A DNA stretch of 64,000 nt from Henckelia pumila (taxonomy: Eukaryota; Streptophyta; Magnoliopsida; Lamiales; Gesneriaceae), in NCBI RefSeq assembly GCF_033568475.1, contig NC_133123.1, positions 6,873,001 through 6,937,000 on the forward strand, read 5' to 3'. The notes beneath the pieces are model-generated. The model saw only the letters and a list, made by a program, of their open reading frames with translations, had not been told where the DNA came from and did no database searches. Positions 39,298 through 52,315 of this stretch are shown here, one piece after another. A program made the translations under genes and the position numbers. Within the stretch, counting starts at the first letter, position 1; every line of letters starts with the position of its first letter.

Positions 39298-40931
39298 GCG
39301 TCTCGAAGCACGCCTTGCATGTTCGTATAATCATGATTTTGTTTTCAATTAATTTTTGTTTCCTAAATATTTGTAACTAAATTATAAAATAAAGAAAATT
39401 TGTAAAAAAAGAAAAAAGTAAATCAAAGTTTGGAAGAAAAAAATTAATTAAGAGCATTATTGACATATTAAAAAAAATCTCGCCAAATCCCAAGATATGA
39501 GAGAAAATAGAGTTTTTTTTATTGTTTTTGTAAAAAAAAAAATAAAAAAATTCCCATTTGCGAAATAAATCGATCATGTTTAACCATCAAATTGCGTAGT
39601 GTTTCCTAAAGTTTAGGGATAATAAGTTTTGGCTAAACAATTTTTTTTTTTAGTAATATCCTTATCATATCATATAAATTACATCTGAATGGAATAATTT
39701 CGTTTAAAGAAATGAACTTGAATGGAAAATTGATTTTAAAATAGATATCAAATGACGTTAGCGTTATATATGATTGAAATCCTTTATGAATTATGATCGC
39801 TATTAAATTGAAAGGTCGCGAATTTGAAACCACCTTAATTAAGCCAAACAAATGTATTTGAAATCACACTCTAAGAAGAACTTTTGTTTTGTGACTTGTC
39901 CCTTTTGCAACATACTTCAAAAGCAGCAATAAAAGTTTGCAAGTTGGGGAAAAGAGCAAAGAGGAGAAAGATGGGAAATTCAGTTAAAATTGCATTTATA
40001 TTATTGACTCACAAAAAGCATAAAAAATAGCGACTTTGATGGCTTGCTTGGCCCACTCTATTCCAACTTAGGATCATCAATTCAGGGGCAAGTTGCTTAT
40101 ACACCAATTATACCAGCAACTTGATGCACTTTTTCTCCATTTTCATTCTCCTAGACAAAATATGTTCTTTCTATAACTGGAATCTTGTAGTGCAAACGGA
40201 GATCAACACAAAAATTCTAGTGAAATCGTTTAACAGATCAATTTTGTTAGATAAATATTCATCTGACTTATAAAAAGTATTAATTTTCATATACAAAATA
40301 TTACTTTCCACAATAAAAGTATATGTTTGTGTTAGTTATGTTATGAAGAAAACTTCGTATAATATATAATGATTCGATAGAAAAGTATTTACTTTTTGTG
40401 CCAAAAATATACGGCGTAATATACGCTGATTTAAAAAAAAAAACATTTCATTTTAGGTGGAAAGTACTATCATTACAGGACTAGCACTTGGTTATGGTAT
40501 TGAGGTACTCAAATTTAGTCGGGGAGTAGTTTATGTGTTTTAAAAATGTTGAATATTATCTTGTTTAAAATTTTCATTTATCAAAAGACCTACTCGAAAC
40601 TCAAACTCGAAAAATTTCGGGGGAGTATCGCCACAGGAATCCTCCCTCTAGTTCAAGCGAATCAAGGAAGTTCAAAAACTTGAGGAGCATTTTTTGAAAG
40701 CCGGCTTGAAGTGGTATTATGTTTTAAAAGATTCATGCAGATATTATATTAATTGAAGAAAATATTATTAGTAACTTATTTATAGTCTCAACAAGCTCTT
40801 GCATTTCACAGCACACTATATTCACCTAAGAATGCCACATTACTAATGAAATATGCAACATCATTTAAACCAAAGTTGACAGAAAGTATTTACATAAACA
40901 TGTCCTATTTCATTATAGTTTAGTTTGATGT
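37749..40931. other. Intergenic between CUL1 and the dioxygenase; AT-rich, no gene seen
   Basis: The first ~450 bases are the CUL1 3' UTR and flank. Further on there are A/T-rich stretches, a foldback element within TA repeats (39070-39290), and low-complexity runs. Short open frames are Phe/Lys/Ile-rich and unconvincing. Confidence 0.6.
39093..39226. repeat. Foldback (long inverted-repeat) MITE-like element inside a TA microsatellite
   Basis: The left arm, starting TGATCACTGCATCCTAGGG at 39093, pairs with the reverse complement of the right arm, ending at 39226, for roughly 55 bases. The loop side contains an extra perfect 26-bp palindrome at 39158-39183 centred on GGTACC. The whole is flanked by (TA)n at 39067-39087 and 39231-39290. 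Such hairpins are typical of small MITEs that target TA. Confidence 0.7.
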
Positions 40932-42782
40932 TTAGACATAACTGAGTTTAGCAAATTCCAGTGTTTTCTTGCCCTGAAGCTTGTTTGTGACATAATGTTT
41001 GCTGTAGTCTCCATGGTTGTATCTTCTGTACTTGCAAGGATTTTTGTCATCTACGAGTTCTTGAAGTGGCCCAACCTCTGCTTCATAACTAGGAGCGTAG
41101 AACGTGACAATCGAGAGCCTGTCTTTTTCTTTATGCGTCACTGCTCTGTGTTCCACACTCTTGTATCTCCCATTCGTTAGAACCTGGTTTAATCGACGAA
41201 GAATGTAAATCAGGGGCATACTTTGTGTAACTTTGATGATGGGGTGGCCATACATTTAAGTTTTAGGTGGTCACTTTTATGCCTATTGTGCATTGGATCA
41301 AAATAATTTAGCAACTCAACAATTGCTTCCATAGCAACTGATTGATTGCATAGCTATCGCCATCAGATGAGCTCCGTTCAGTCATTCCTACTCACAATTC
41401 AACACCACCACTAGTACAATTATTGGCTTTGCCACAACACCTGGCAGAGGAATGGCATCCAACGATTGACTCGAATATGATTGTGTCACATCCAACCGGT
41501 TAGAAGCTCACATACAAGATTCTATGCATCTTTGTGCACTGATTATTAATATATATAAGTTTCTGGAAAGTGAAGTATACTCTTGTATCTATCAATCATG
41601 TCAAATCCCACAAACTGATGGCGAATTCTGCACGTACTTGTTCTTGCCATGCCTCAAAATTTTGGAAAAGAAAGGGTAGGAAACAGCCAACAAGAAAGTG
41701 TAAAAAGTTTGATGCCATACCTCAATGGTATCACCAATATTGATGACCAGAGCATTTGGAATAGGTTGAACCGGTATCCATGCGTTGTTTCTTAGTATTT
41801 GAAGGCCAACTGAGTCACCCTTTCCTTGCTGTAAAACCGTCAGTGCACTTCCATCAGAATGTGGGCTTAGACCTAAAACAAGGTCTGGTCTGGGGCATGC
41901 TGGATAATAATTCATCCTTATTGCTTGAACAGCCACACCAAACATCTCTTCGAAAACGTCGTTCTTGCAGCATAGACTAATAGCTATGTATTTGAGCAAA
42001 TTCTTGCACAGTTTCCTTATTTCTCTGGAGTATATCTCCACAGTTTCACTGTAAAATTCTAGAGGCGTTGGTTTTGAACAATAACAAGTAGACTCATGTT
42101 ACATGCAAGCACACAGACAAGATCTTTTTTACCTGAAATTTGATGGCTTTTCCGGCCATAATTTCGGGTTTCTTAGGTAACAAGGCTCCAATCCAAGAGC
42201 AAACATGTTGCACCAGTCTAGTTTCTGGTTTTCTGAGAAGACAAAAGCCTGGCCATAACCCTGAACAGTCCCTGGAATCATTGGATACTTCTGTTTCTCC
42301 TCTAATGGCATCAAGAAGAATTCCATTGCCACTTTTTCCATTTTTTCCAGCAAATCTAAATTAATTTCATGGTTTATCACCTGCAAGAAAAGTAGGGGGA
42401 AAAAAAATTATGGTAGAATATTATATGATATTCCATGCACCAAACCAGAGACATAAATACTAAACCAGTCTGTATTTGTGTTCTTTTATAGGAGTTAGAT
42501 TCAAGTATTTGAGGCAAATACCTGGAAGAACCCCCACTCCTCACAAGAAACTTTGATCTTCAAAATCTCACAGCAAAATTCATCTACATTTCCTTTGCTA
42601 AGTTTTGATAAATCGACAACAGGAATGTTAACATTTGTACAGTGAATGGCCTCGTCTAAATTCGGCCTTTCGGTCAAATCCTGAATGAATCTTTCAGGAA
42701 TTTGTGAAATTTTGGTTTTTCTCAGCTCTTGAACATCATCAATATGGCCAACTTTGATATCAGGAACTGGCATTGGACCCAT
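40932..42782 (-). CDS. 2-oxoglutarate/Fe(II)-dependent dioxygenase, SRG1-like (DOXC class)
   Basis: Four exons (42782-42522, 42380-42133, 42048-41721, 41183-40932) join in phase to give 362 aa. The N-terminal DIOX_N part is present (VPDIKVGHIDDVQEL, NIPVVDLSKLSKG, EEWGFFQVINHEI). The catalytic jelly-roll has the iron ligands H233 and D235 (HSDGS) and H291 (VEHRAV). The 2-oxoglutarate-binding R-x-S is R301-L-S303. NYYPACPRPDLVLGLSPHSD is the family hallmark. The group includes SRG1 and plant-specialised oxidases such as codeine O-demethylase and norcoclaurine synthase-like enzymes, so substrate cannot be inferred. These are soluble cytosolic enzymes that hydroxylate or demethylate small molecules. 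All key residues are present, and a TATA box lies 86 bases upstream. Intron 3 is 537 bp. Confidence 0.93.
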
Positions 42783-42867
42783 TGATTGTGCAATGATTTT
42801 GAGTTGTATGAAGTTAGGTGATCAAATGTTGTCTAGATTGGGTTTTTGTTTCAGTTTGGACAGTGTC

Positions 42868-42875
42868 TATTTATA
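42868..42875 (-). promoter_or_regulatory. TATA box of the dioxygenase gene
   Basis: TATAAATA on the minus strand lies 86 bases before the ATG at 42782. Transcription would start near 42840. Confidence 0.55.
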
Positions 42876-43164
42876 AAAGAAATGGAGGGTCCAAATTATT
42901 GCACTTTCTGAGTTTTAGTGATACATGTTATTTGTCAGAGACTAGTCAATAATTCGTATGATCAAATCTTGGCATTTGTTAAGGTTAGGAAAGTTATTTC
43001 TTACCATAATTATTAACAACAAAATGACTGAATTTCTTTTAACCGAAGCAGTGAGATTTCTTGGTGGATTCATGAGTTGTACATCAAGATTCATTTTTGG
43101 TAACTTATGTTTTAGAAGAGATTGTGATTTGATAATGGAAAATGCTACATAGACATAGACATAT

Positions 43165-43312
43165 TGGGTTACAACATTAGGTTACATGTTCGCTTTGAAA
43201 TTATAAATTTATCCTTGCACTTTATTTGTAAAAAATGTTTCATAAGTGTATTTATATAAGATAGATTGGTAATTTTAAGTGCAATGTGTAATCCAATGTT
43301 ACATATATCATA
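43165..43312. repeat. Short MITE-like inverted-repeat element
   Basis: The left end (TTACAACATTAGGTTACATG) and the reverse complement of the right end (GTAACATTGGATTACACATT) are imperfect inverted copies around an AT-rich core without coding capacity. Flanking duplications were not resolved. Confidence 0.4.
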
Positions 43313-45520
43313 ATCCTTTGATAATTAAGTGACACATACGAGACTTCAACACAGTAAGCCGTGATCTAAGGAAATCGGTATTAAGAAGAAATAAATGTAA
43401 TTTTGGAATAACCTCTCAACAGAGAAATATGATTCTGTCAACTTACATTTTGAAATGGTTGGTCCATTAGCACCAAGAAGAATATTTAGGCTGATTGTGA
43501 AAAGGGAATCCATGTATAGGAGACGAAATCTATTCAAGAAATGAAATATTCTACAAGTAAATATAGTTGTGACATGTGATTTGAGAGCAAGTAGTACTTG
43601 GTAGGGGCCAATTCCTCCATTTGCAAGTACGTCTGTCTCCATGTCAACAGACCACATTTGTCTACTTAGGAGAAATATCATTTGGAGAATCTTGAACCCA
43701 TTCCATGTCTCTCTACGGGTTAATGAGATCGTACAATAAGAGTTTTGTACTCACGATAAATCTAATGATTATCATATATAGGTCCAAACACGTGGGATTC
43801 ATGTTTGACCCCACATTAAATATTATTGTGATCCAATAATGGTAATAGGATTTACCAGGAGTATATATGATACGGATACCATCTGGATATGTTGAAATAA
43901 ACTCTTTTTGTTTGTTAAGTGAGAATTGTGGAAACCATATATATATTAAGCTTTTGTGACTGTCATTGTAATTTGTTGTTAATCTCCCTCTATCAAAGTC
44001 GTCATATGAGATAATACAAATTAATTGATCCAAACCCACTTAAAAAAAATTAAGACGAGGGTAGGCCATTTGTGTGCCTTTTTCCTAAGGCAATTTGGAA
44101 CTCCCACATTAGAAATATACCGCATGTCATCTTCCCCGAATTCTGTTCCTCCTATGGCTCGAATTGCCTCCAAATCGGCTCCAATAATGATCAAATTTTT
44201 GTATGCCGCAGCTAGAGTATTTCTAAATTCAGAGTTTAATTACTAGGACCATAATCTTGCTTTAGAGTACTTAAGTTACTTTATTCATTCTACATCTCTG
44301 TGCCATATCACTAGCTAGCCATATTCAAAACCAGATAAGTGCAAATGAACATAATTATTGGCATGGCTGCAAATCACTGCAACATGATTGACAGCATGTA
44401 CGCGGAGGATCACTAATGAACGTTAAATTTATCGGGGTCGGATGTCGAACATGAAGGGGATTGATTCACCTGATGAACTCATAAGATCAACATATCTTCC
44501 AATATTGGACATTATAATTACGTCGGTCTAAAAATCAAATTATTAAATAATATTGTTTTTCAGATAACATAATTCATTTTGCGAATATAGAGACAGATCT
44601 ACGGCAAAAGGAATGAATTAATATGATCAAGGGGTGTTTTCAAGTGAGTTCTTATAATGATCAAATCCAAATGACAAAATTAAAAAAGAAGTAAATGCAT
44701 GCATGACGATTTCTCAAAGTTGTTCCAATGTATCTACCGACGAAACACTAGGCACATGCAAGTACGTAGGATGAGTGGATGAAATTAGTCCCCCAAAATA
44801 TATATAGAAACTTTCAGTGGTCCGACTTTATGATACGAATTTTAATTAACTTAAAAACATAACATTTTCTAATTTAATAAAATTGTCATAAAATCCAATA
44901 TTATTAAATATATAACTTATTTACTTACCTTATCTTATCTGCTTAAAAGAATATTTTTAATATAAATTAAAAAAAATTGTGGCATATATAGTTACATATA
45001 TTTATCTTATTGTTGAGCATTTAGGCATTATCCTAACAATAGTACTTACAAATTAATTATAACAAATTAAATAATCACAAGTACTATATATTTCCAGTAT
45101 AATTATTTGTAGGTTTATATTAAAATTAACTGAACTCCGAAAAATAATTATATATAAAAAAAACAATTCTACAAACATGCAACACAAAATGAAATTGTTG
45201 GTTTTATATCAAATCATATCCGGAAATAGAAAGAAATATGTCTACTCTCTCGCAAATTTCTCAATATTTTCTTAGGTTGTTTTTAGATGGAAGTATTTGA
45301 GTGAATTTGATTCCAAATCCATTGTATTCATTTAGTTCAAAAATAGAATGAAGGGTTTGAACTTTGAATGTTAATTAGCTAATTAAGTACGTTTTTTTGC
45401 TTCAATTTCAAATTCACTCCTCAAGTTATTCATTTCAAATCTATGGATTTATCTCATAAATCTATATTCATCGATTCAAACGTAACTTTAATTAATTGTT
45501 TATACATTTGGCATTTACAA

Positions 45521-45660
45521 GTGGGAACAAATAAGAATTCATTATGATAAAAGGGTAAAAGAAGAATTAACGGTAATATAAGGGGAAAAATAAGAATTGA
45601 CGGTAGTACAGGGGGATGAATGAGAAATCATGATAACATAAGGGGCGAAACGTGAATAAT
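45521..45660. repeat. Degenerate tandem repeat, ~30-bp unit, 4-5 copies
   Basis: Successive units carry GGGG-AAAAATAAGAATT-GACGGTA-ATA-like sequence: GGGTAAAAGAAGAATTAACG, then AGGGGAAAAATAAGAATTGA, then GGGGGATGAATGAGAAATCA. It lies about 0.5 kb upstream of the SNF4 start. Confidence 0.65.
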
Positions 45661-46169
45661 ATGAAGGAAGAGAATGCTGACTTGGCAACACATCGGGGAA
45701 TCTTATACTTGATGTGGTGAGGGACCCATATCATAATTTTTACACAAAAATTTCCTAAAAATAATCGGGAATTTTAGGGTTAGGGCTAAAATTGATTCTC
45801 TGCCAAAAAAAAAAATTCCCACTGGTTCATCTTCTAAATAATGATTATCGAATGCTTCTCGATTTATTTATAAAGTTCTCATTTTAATTCTTCGTCCTTG
45901 CATTTCATAGCTGTTTCATCCTCTAGTGTTCTTTGCTTTATCGTTCTTGATTTCGTTTTGAGGCCTATGTTCGTACAGTCGGGGCTTTGTAGATTAAAAA
46001 CAGTGGTGCTTTGCATCATTTTGTGGTTCTGAAGGTGAAATTGGGCATTGTCGTTAGATTTTGAGGGATTTGGGTGCTCTTGGAATTTGCAATCAATTCG
46101 TGAAATCATTGACGCTGTTGAAATTCCGATGCTGTTTTTTGGGGAAATTCTACGAGTAATTAGGAGTTA

Positions 46170-49100
46170 ATGTATCCTATTAATATGGATTTTGCGCCTG
46201 AAAGTGGAATGGTGTTGATACCCACGCGTTTCGTGTGGCCTTATGGCGGGAGAATTGTGTATATCAGCGGCTCGTTTACTGGGTGAGATTTGATGAGTAT
46301 TTAAAATCTTCGAATGCTTGTTATTTAATTTTATTCTCATCATTTGTGGTTTTCTGGGCTTAGTTATTTTCTGTAATTTATGGTAATCTTTGCAAAAGGT
46401 GGACGCAATGGCCTATGACCCCAGTAGAAGGTTGCCCAACCGTGTTTCAGACAATATGTAGCTTACCACCCGGTTATCACCAGGTTGGTGCTAATATATG
46501 TAATTGCTTGTGAATTATTTTCAGTGGGTAAGCCAAGAAAAGACGTGTACTTCTTTGAGGAATTTATTTAGCTAGTCGTTGCCTTGAATTTGGGACTGCA
46601 TCTCTTGCTTTTTAATTATTTGCAATTTTCATTGGATCCCATATTTGTTTGTTTGTGCATTAAATTAAATACTGTTACTTATTTCCAGTACAAATTCGTG
46701 GTTGATGGGGAATGGAGACATGATGAGCAACGGCCTTTTGTCAGTAGTAACATTGGAACCGTGAATACAGTCCTCTTAGCTAGGGAATCTGATTACCTTC
46801 CTGCAGTGCTAAGCCCGCAAATACCTCCCTCTGGTCCCAGTTCCAGTATGGATGTAGATAATGAGACCTTTCATCGTGTGGTATGCAGTTATTGCTCACA
46901 TCTGTCCTTTTCATCCATGCTTGTTTCCAGATACTGTTTTTTTCAGCTATAGTTTTGTGATATTTTCTTGATATCTTGGACCAAGAAATTTATCCATACC
47001 CATCTTCATTTGAAAAAGAGCGTACATTCCTGATTTTTCTATTATTCTTACTTTTTTACGGTTTTCTATGCTGCACATGCATGGAAAAAATCTCGAGAAT
47101 AACGGTTTCATTTATTAGTCTCCATATTTCAAGCTGGGATATATTTTGATCGTCATTACTGCAGGTTTTACAAAGTGGTTTTGGTGAATCAAAAATGTTT
47201 GAACACTCCCTATTTTACGGTAGAATTCAACCGACCTTAAGGATTTTACCCTAACCATAAATCCAATGTCCCATGATTTGCCACATAAACAATATCCCAT
47301 TAATTATGCTCATGTGTAGAGATATTGACCATCGGATACATGATTTGGGTAATACCCATAGTGTAGGATCTCATTAACCCTATTTTACATATGACAGTGT
47401 GGCATCTTAGTGAAATCGGCCACACCCGTCTCCAATATTATAGCGTAGCATCAAAGTCACCCTCCTCCAAATATGTAGTACAGTTTGCATCGTGGCTCAT
47501 GATCAATTCACACTGAAAGTTACAGGAGTTGCCTCATCATAATTAATGTTTATCAACAGGTTCGACTGTCAGATGGTACTTCACCTGAACCCTTTCAAAG
47601 CATATCAGATGCAGATTTAGAGATTTCTCGGCATCGTATAGCTGTGTTCATGTCGACACACCTGGCTTATGAGTTACTTCCTGAATCTGGAAAGGTCTGG
47701 ATGACCCTTGTCTGTCCTCGTGCTATTATTTTACATTTATCTCCTTTTCCATTAAATTGCTATATTGATTTATTTCATTAAGTTTGTAGGTTATTGCATT
47801 GGATGTTGAACTGCCTGTAAAGCAAGCCTTTCATATTCTGCACGAGCAGGTACTTTTGACAATAATAAGTGCTAGGTTGAAGTTGTAACAAAGTGTGTTT
47901 TAGCTGCGAAGTAATTTGGTCACCACTACCTAGCTGCAGTAGTTTTTTTGCCATCAATTTTTTAAGAACATAAGACAGTGTGATGTTGTAGCGAATGAAA
48001 TGAGGATATCTGTTTTTAATTTGTTCAAGTTACAGAAGCATTCAACTTGAAATATGACGAAGATTGGGGACGTTAGTGTTTTCTTATTAGGGTTCTGCTG
48101 AAAGTAAATTGCGCCACATATGCATTTCTTTACACTTATAGAGTCAAGAGTACTTCATTTAATTTTCCATGTGATACTTGTATTTGATTATTTATTATGC
48201 TTTTTTTATTACTTCAAATCGTGGTGCGAACACAAATCTTTTGAACAACTGATTCTTCCCAGGGAATCTCCATGGCGCCCTTATGGGACTTCTCAAAGGG
48301 AAAATTTGTTGGAGTTCTCAGTGCCTTGGATTTTATTCTCATTATGAGAGAGGTATAAGCTTTGCCTTCTGTACGTTCTTGTAAGGAATATAAATTATCA
48401 CTCACCTCCGTGTTCTCTACTTTTCCTGATTCTACTCCCTACCCCAGTCCTTTTGCATTTCAATGAGGTCGACTATCTTATTTCATGCACAAATCTTTAC
48501 ATAATTTGCATTTAAAGACGTGAGATGTTAATTTGTTCCATTGAAAAGCTTTTGTGGACCTCTTAAGGTGCAGTAGAACAACTCCATGTGTGCTACACTT
48601 GTCTTGTTTTCTAAGTTGCTTGCAGCGTAAAGAGACTCGTTTTCAGTTGGCTTTATTAAATTTCTTTATTGGTAGGCTCACATGAATAATATATGCTGAT
48701 ATGTGCTCCAAATCCTTGACATGTGCTGCTTTGATGTGTTCATTGTGATTGGCAGCTTGGTAGCCACGGTTCCAATCTGACTGAAGAAGAGCTCGAGACA
48801 CACACTATTTCCGCTTGGAAAGATGCAAAGTCATATCTGAATGGTCAAATTAATGGGCAAGGGGGTCCAGTTTCACGACGACTCATACAAGTAAGTCTGG
48901 ATAGCTGTGTTGTATTCAAAAAGTAGATTGTGCTATTGGACATGTCATTGTCATATTTTAGAGCAAATATATGGATTTTTATGATACCTGCGATAAAGGT
49001 AAATAATATGCTAGTTTTACCCTTTTCATCCCTGTAGTTGTTGATCTGTTCCTCGTTACAGCATGTCTGGGCATTCTGCCTGTGGTCATTCTGATATTGC

Positions 49101-51360
49101 CAATCTGATCGTGTAAATTGTTCAACCGGCATTGGCATTCCATTCATTTGTGACTTACTTTGTCCTGTAATTAGCATGTAGTCTCTCCATTTTTTCATGT
49201 TAATTTGATGGGGGTTTTCAGGCAGGACCAGATGACAGTTTGAAGGAAGTTGCTTTGAAGATTTTGCAGAATGGTGTTGCAACAATTCCCATTGTTCATT
49301 CTCCTTTGGAGAATGCATCACACCCACAACTTTTACATCTTGCTTCTCTTTCTGGAATACTAAAATGTGAGGATATTGAATCAGGCCTTCGAACATTCGT
49401 CTATATTTGAATATTACTGTTCAGGGAATGATGGCATTCCTGTCATAACCAACATGGGATGTTTTACAGGTATTTGTCGTTTTTTTAAACATTCCCCTAG
49501 TTCATTACCAGTTCTCCAAATGCCAATTAGTGCCATCCCTGTGGGCACCTGGGTTCCCAAGATTGGAGAGCCAAATGGCCGGCCATTGGCTATCTTGAGA
49601 CCAAGTGCTTCACTCAGTGCGGCACTGAATTTATTGATTCAAGGTAACTATCTGGCTTTTTTCTAAAACATTTCATCTTCTTATCACATATGAAATAGTT
49701 TTAAACAAATATGTTCTGTATCGTGCTTTATTTTTAAAATCTAAAGAATAATATATAATAAGGATTACATTTTACTATCATGTGCCTCTTCTGATAATGG
49801 TTAGTGTCCTTTAACCTTTATGTTTAACGGTATGATAAATATCTAGCCATGTACAATGTGTTCCTTTCACAACCCTAGTGGAAATTTTTTTATTATGTTC
49901 TTGTGGCAGAATACTTAGCCTTGAAAATTAAGTCGAAATTTATGATGAAATTTGATAACAGCGAGCGTTACTTTGGATGCTCCAAACTGGGGTTGAGAAG
50001 ATTAATTTAATTTTATAACTCTAAACATTAGATCTCTTGGCTATGGAGGGTTCTGTCGCCGAATATGTGGGTTCTCCTTAAAGCTTTTCCTGAGAAAAGT
50101 TATAACTTCTTCAGAGTTCTTTAATGTATGTATGTGATTTCGTGAAGCACTGTGTATGCCAAAACTATCCCTTGCAATCTATTATTAAGTTATATTCAAG
50201 TAGAAGATTCCAGTTGTTATATCTCTGTGACTCCACCCTGTCCCTGTCTTGTGCAGCCCAAGTTAGTTCGATACCAATTGTGGATGATAATGACTCGTTA
50301 CTGGATGTATATTCTAGAAGGTTAGTGACACAAACTGTTAGCCATGCTTATTGTTTTCTTAAAGACATTTGGGAATTGTCTATCCATTTATTTCTTGTTT
50401 TCCTCCAGTGATATAACTACCTTGGCGAAGGACAAAATTTACACGCATATTAATCTTGAAGAAACAACTATTCATCAGGTGTGCATATATATATATATCT
50501 ATTAAGTTTGCGGCTTTTCTGCTTTCACCAAGACATGCTATAAGCCTCGCATTCAACTACTATTATGGACTTGAAATAGATCATTAAAAGAAGTAACTGA
50601 CAACAGAATTTAACATTTTTGCCTTGTTAGGGTGATAATCATATATGCTTACATTAAATTAGTTGCATAAGAGGATTCTTTTTTTAAAAAAATAATGCAC
50701 TGAGTGGTTTTTTATGCATCCAAATTCCCTTTGTCGAACTTATCTCACGCATATTTAGCAAGCTGCCATGAGTTACTTTATCAATATGTTGCTAGCTTTG
50801 CTTCTGGATGCACTGCAATTCGTAAAATTGCTTGTTTGCAGATAATGCCAAAGACCTGAAGCCTTGCATTTCTTTCACATAATCACATGAATTGTCTTTT
50901 AGATCTGGATAGTATTGAATGAGTTTTTTTAGTTTGAAATTCGACAAATAAGGCTTATCACCACCCTATATTTTACGAGCATAAATTCAGGTGATCTTTG
51001 GTAATATTATCACCTTCCGGCTCTCGAATTATAGGCATTGCAGTACAGAGATGATCCATTTTCAACGTACGGGTACACCAGTCAAAGGTGTCACATGTGT
51101 TTGCGGTCTGATCCACTCCACAAGGTGATGGAGAGATTATCCATGCCAGGTTGTTTGTTGTCTCCTAAAGATTTTCATGAAACATTCCTTTAATTTGTTG
51201 GGCATTTATAAATTACCCCAAGCACTTAGCTTCTTGTTTTACTGTTTATTCTTCGTGTTCAGGCGTTAGACGTCTTGTTATTGTGGAAGCTGGAAGTAAA
51301 CGTGTAGAAGGTATCATTTCCCTTGGTGATATTTTTCGGTTTCTTGTGGGTGGCAGTTGA
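46170..51360 (+). CDS. SNF4: SNF4-type SnRK1 regulatory subunit (KIN beta-gamma), complete
   Basis: Thirteen exons: 46170-46282, 46399-46483, 46689-46880, 47560-47694, 47790-47849, 48263-48352, 48756-48890, 49222-49366, 49470-49643, 50257-50320, 50409-50478, 51035-51149, 51263-51360. All joins are in phase, giving 491 aa (Arabidopsis At1g09020, about 487 from memory). Residues ~17-95 form the glycogen-binding/CBM48-type module ([38 protein letters not shown]). The rest contains four CBS repeats, seen for example in [38 protein letters not shown] and [21 protein letters not shown]. This plant hybrid protein joins a beta-type carbohydrate module to a gamma subunit and acts in the SnRK1 kinase complex, the energy-stress sensor in cytosol and nucleus. 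All exons are open. Confidence 0.96.
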
Positions 51361-52315
51361 ACAAAGTCAGCAACAACAATTTCATTGATGGCATTGTTCG
51401 TATATATACAATTGGATGCCTCGTCTTTCCTTGCCTGGTTCCAAGTTAAATCAGCTGAAAAACGAGTCATGTCATTCGAAACTGGGGTTTTCTTTGATCT
51501 TAGTGGTCTGTTTTACATTATCAGCGGCACAAAATTTAGTGAAAAAGGGAAAAAAAATAAGGAAAAAGAGGGATGATTGAATGATTCGAATCTTTCTTTA
51601 ATGTTTTTATTTCTGGTATTATTGCTTTGTTCTACGATGTTCTTGTAGTCATACTTTTTAGGTATAACTTGATTGACATGTAAAAAGTGCAGTTATGGAA
51701 GAGTCGACATCTATTACCTTTAACTATTTGATGCTTGATATAATGCACTTTGCCTAGTTATGGTACGAGTCGTGGGTTAAGGCGGATGCCCCTCTTCTGG
51801 AATAAAGGACCACTAGAGAAAATCTGGGAAAGCAAATATTTTTATACAAATAATACGAGAGAAAATTATCATTTTGAACCAATAGTCAATGTAATACTGT
51901 TAAATTTTATTAGAGGCATGGTTGATGTTTTCTCATGTTTTCTAGGCCTGGATATGGTATTTGAAATTCGGAATAAATTATATACGAAATATGAATGTGG
52001 GGGAAGCTTACAAGAGAATCATCGAAAAGATGTGCTTGTTGGCGTCTGAAAATGAGTTACTTTTTGAATGAATATTGGTAAGAACAACGAACAATTCGTG
52101 AATCTGAACAATTTGAAGGCAATTAGTTCTCGATCAGTGATGCTGTAAAGCCAAAACTCGCAACACTGTTTTTATAACATCTCTAAAATTTATTATCTCG
52201 AAACTTATGATAAAGTTACACCCATAAATTACTTTGCTTTAGAGTGAAGGAAAATCTACACAAGGACGACCAACTTAATTACTTGTGACGATTCAAGAAT
52301 CAACAAAAGTCCAAT
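51361..52315. other. Convergent intergenic region between SNF4 and the ALY pseudogene
   Basis: It contains the SNF4 3' UTR and then the downstream flank of the minus-strand ALY-like gene. The open frame at 51750-52049 has no recognisable motif. Confidence 0.55.

Larger units (their letters stand above)
42900..46169. other. Intergenic between the dioxygenase and SNF4; AT-rich
   Basis: No gene was recognised in 3.2 kb. It holds a small MITE-like repeat (43165-43312), a degenerate 30-bp tandem repeat (45521-45660) and the SNF4 leader after about 45840. Minus-strand open frames at 43346-43681 and 43713-44039 lack any motif I know and are A/T-biased. Confidence 0.55.

Noticed and set aside
43346-44039. 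Two adjacent minus-strand open frames that could be exons
   Set aside because: No recognisable motifs, hydrophobic A/T-driven composition, and no consistent splice pair linking them.
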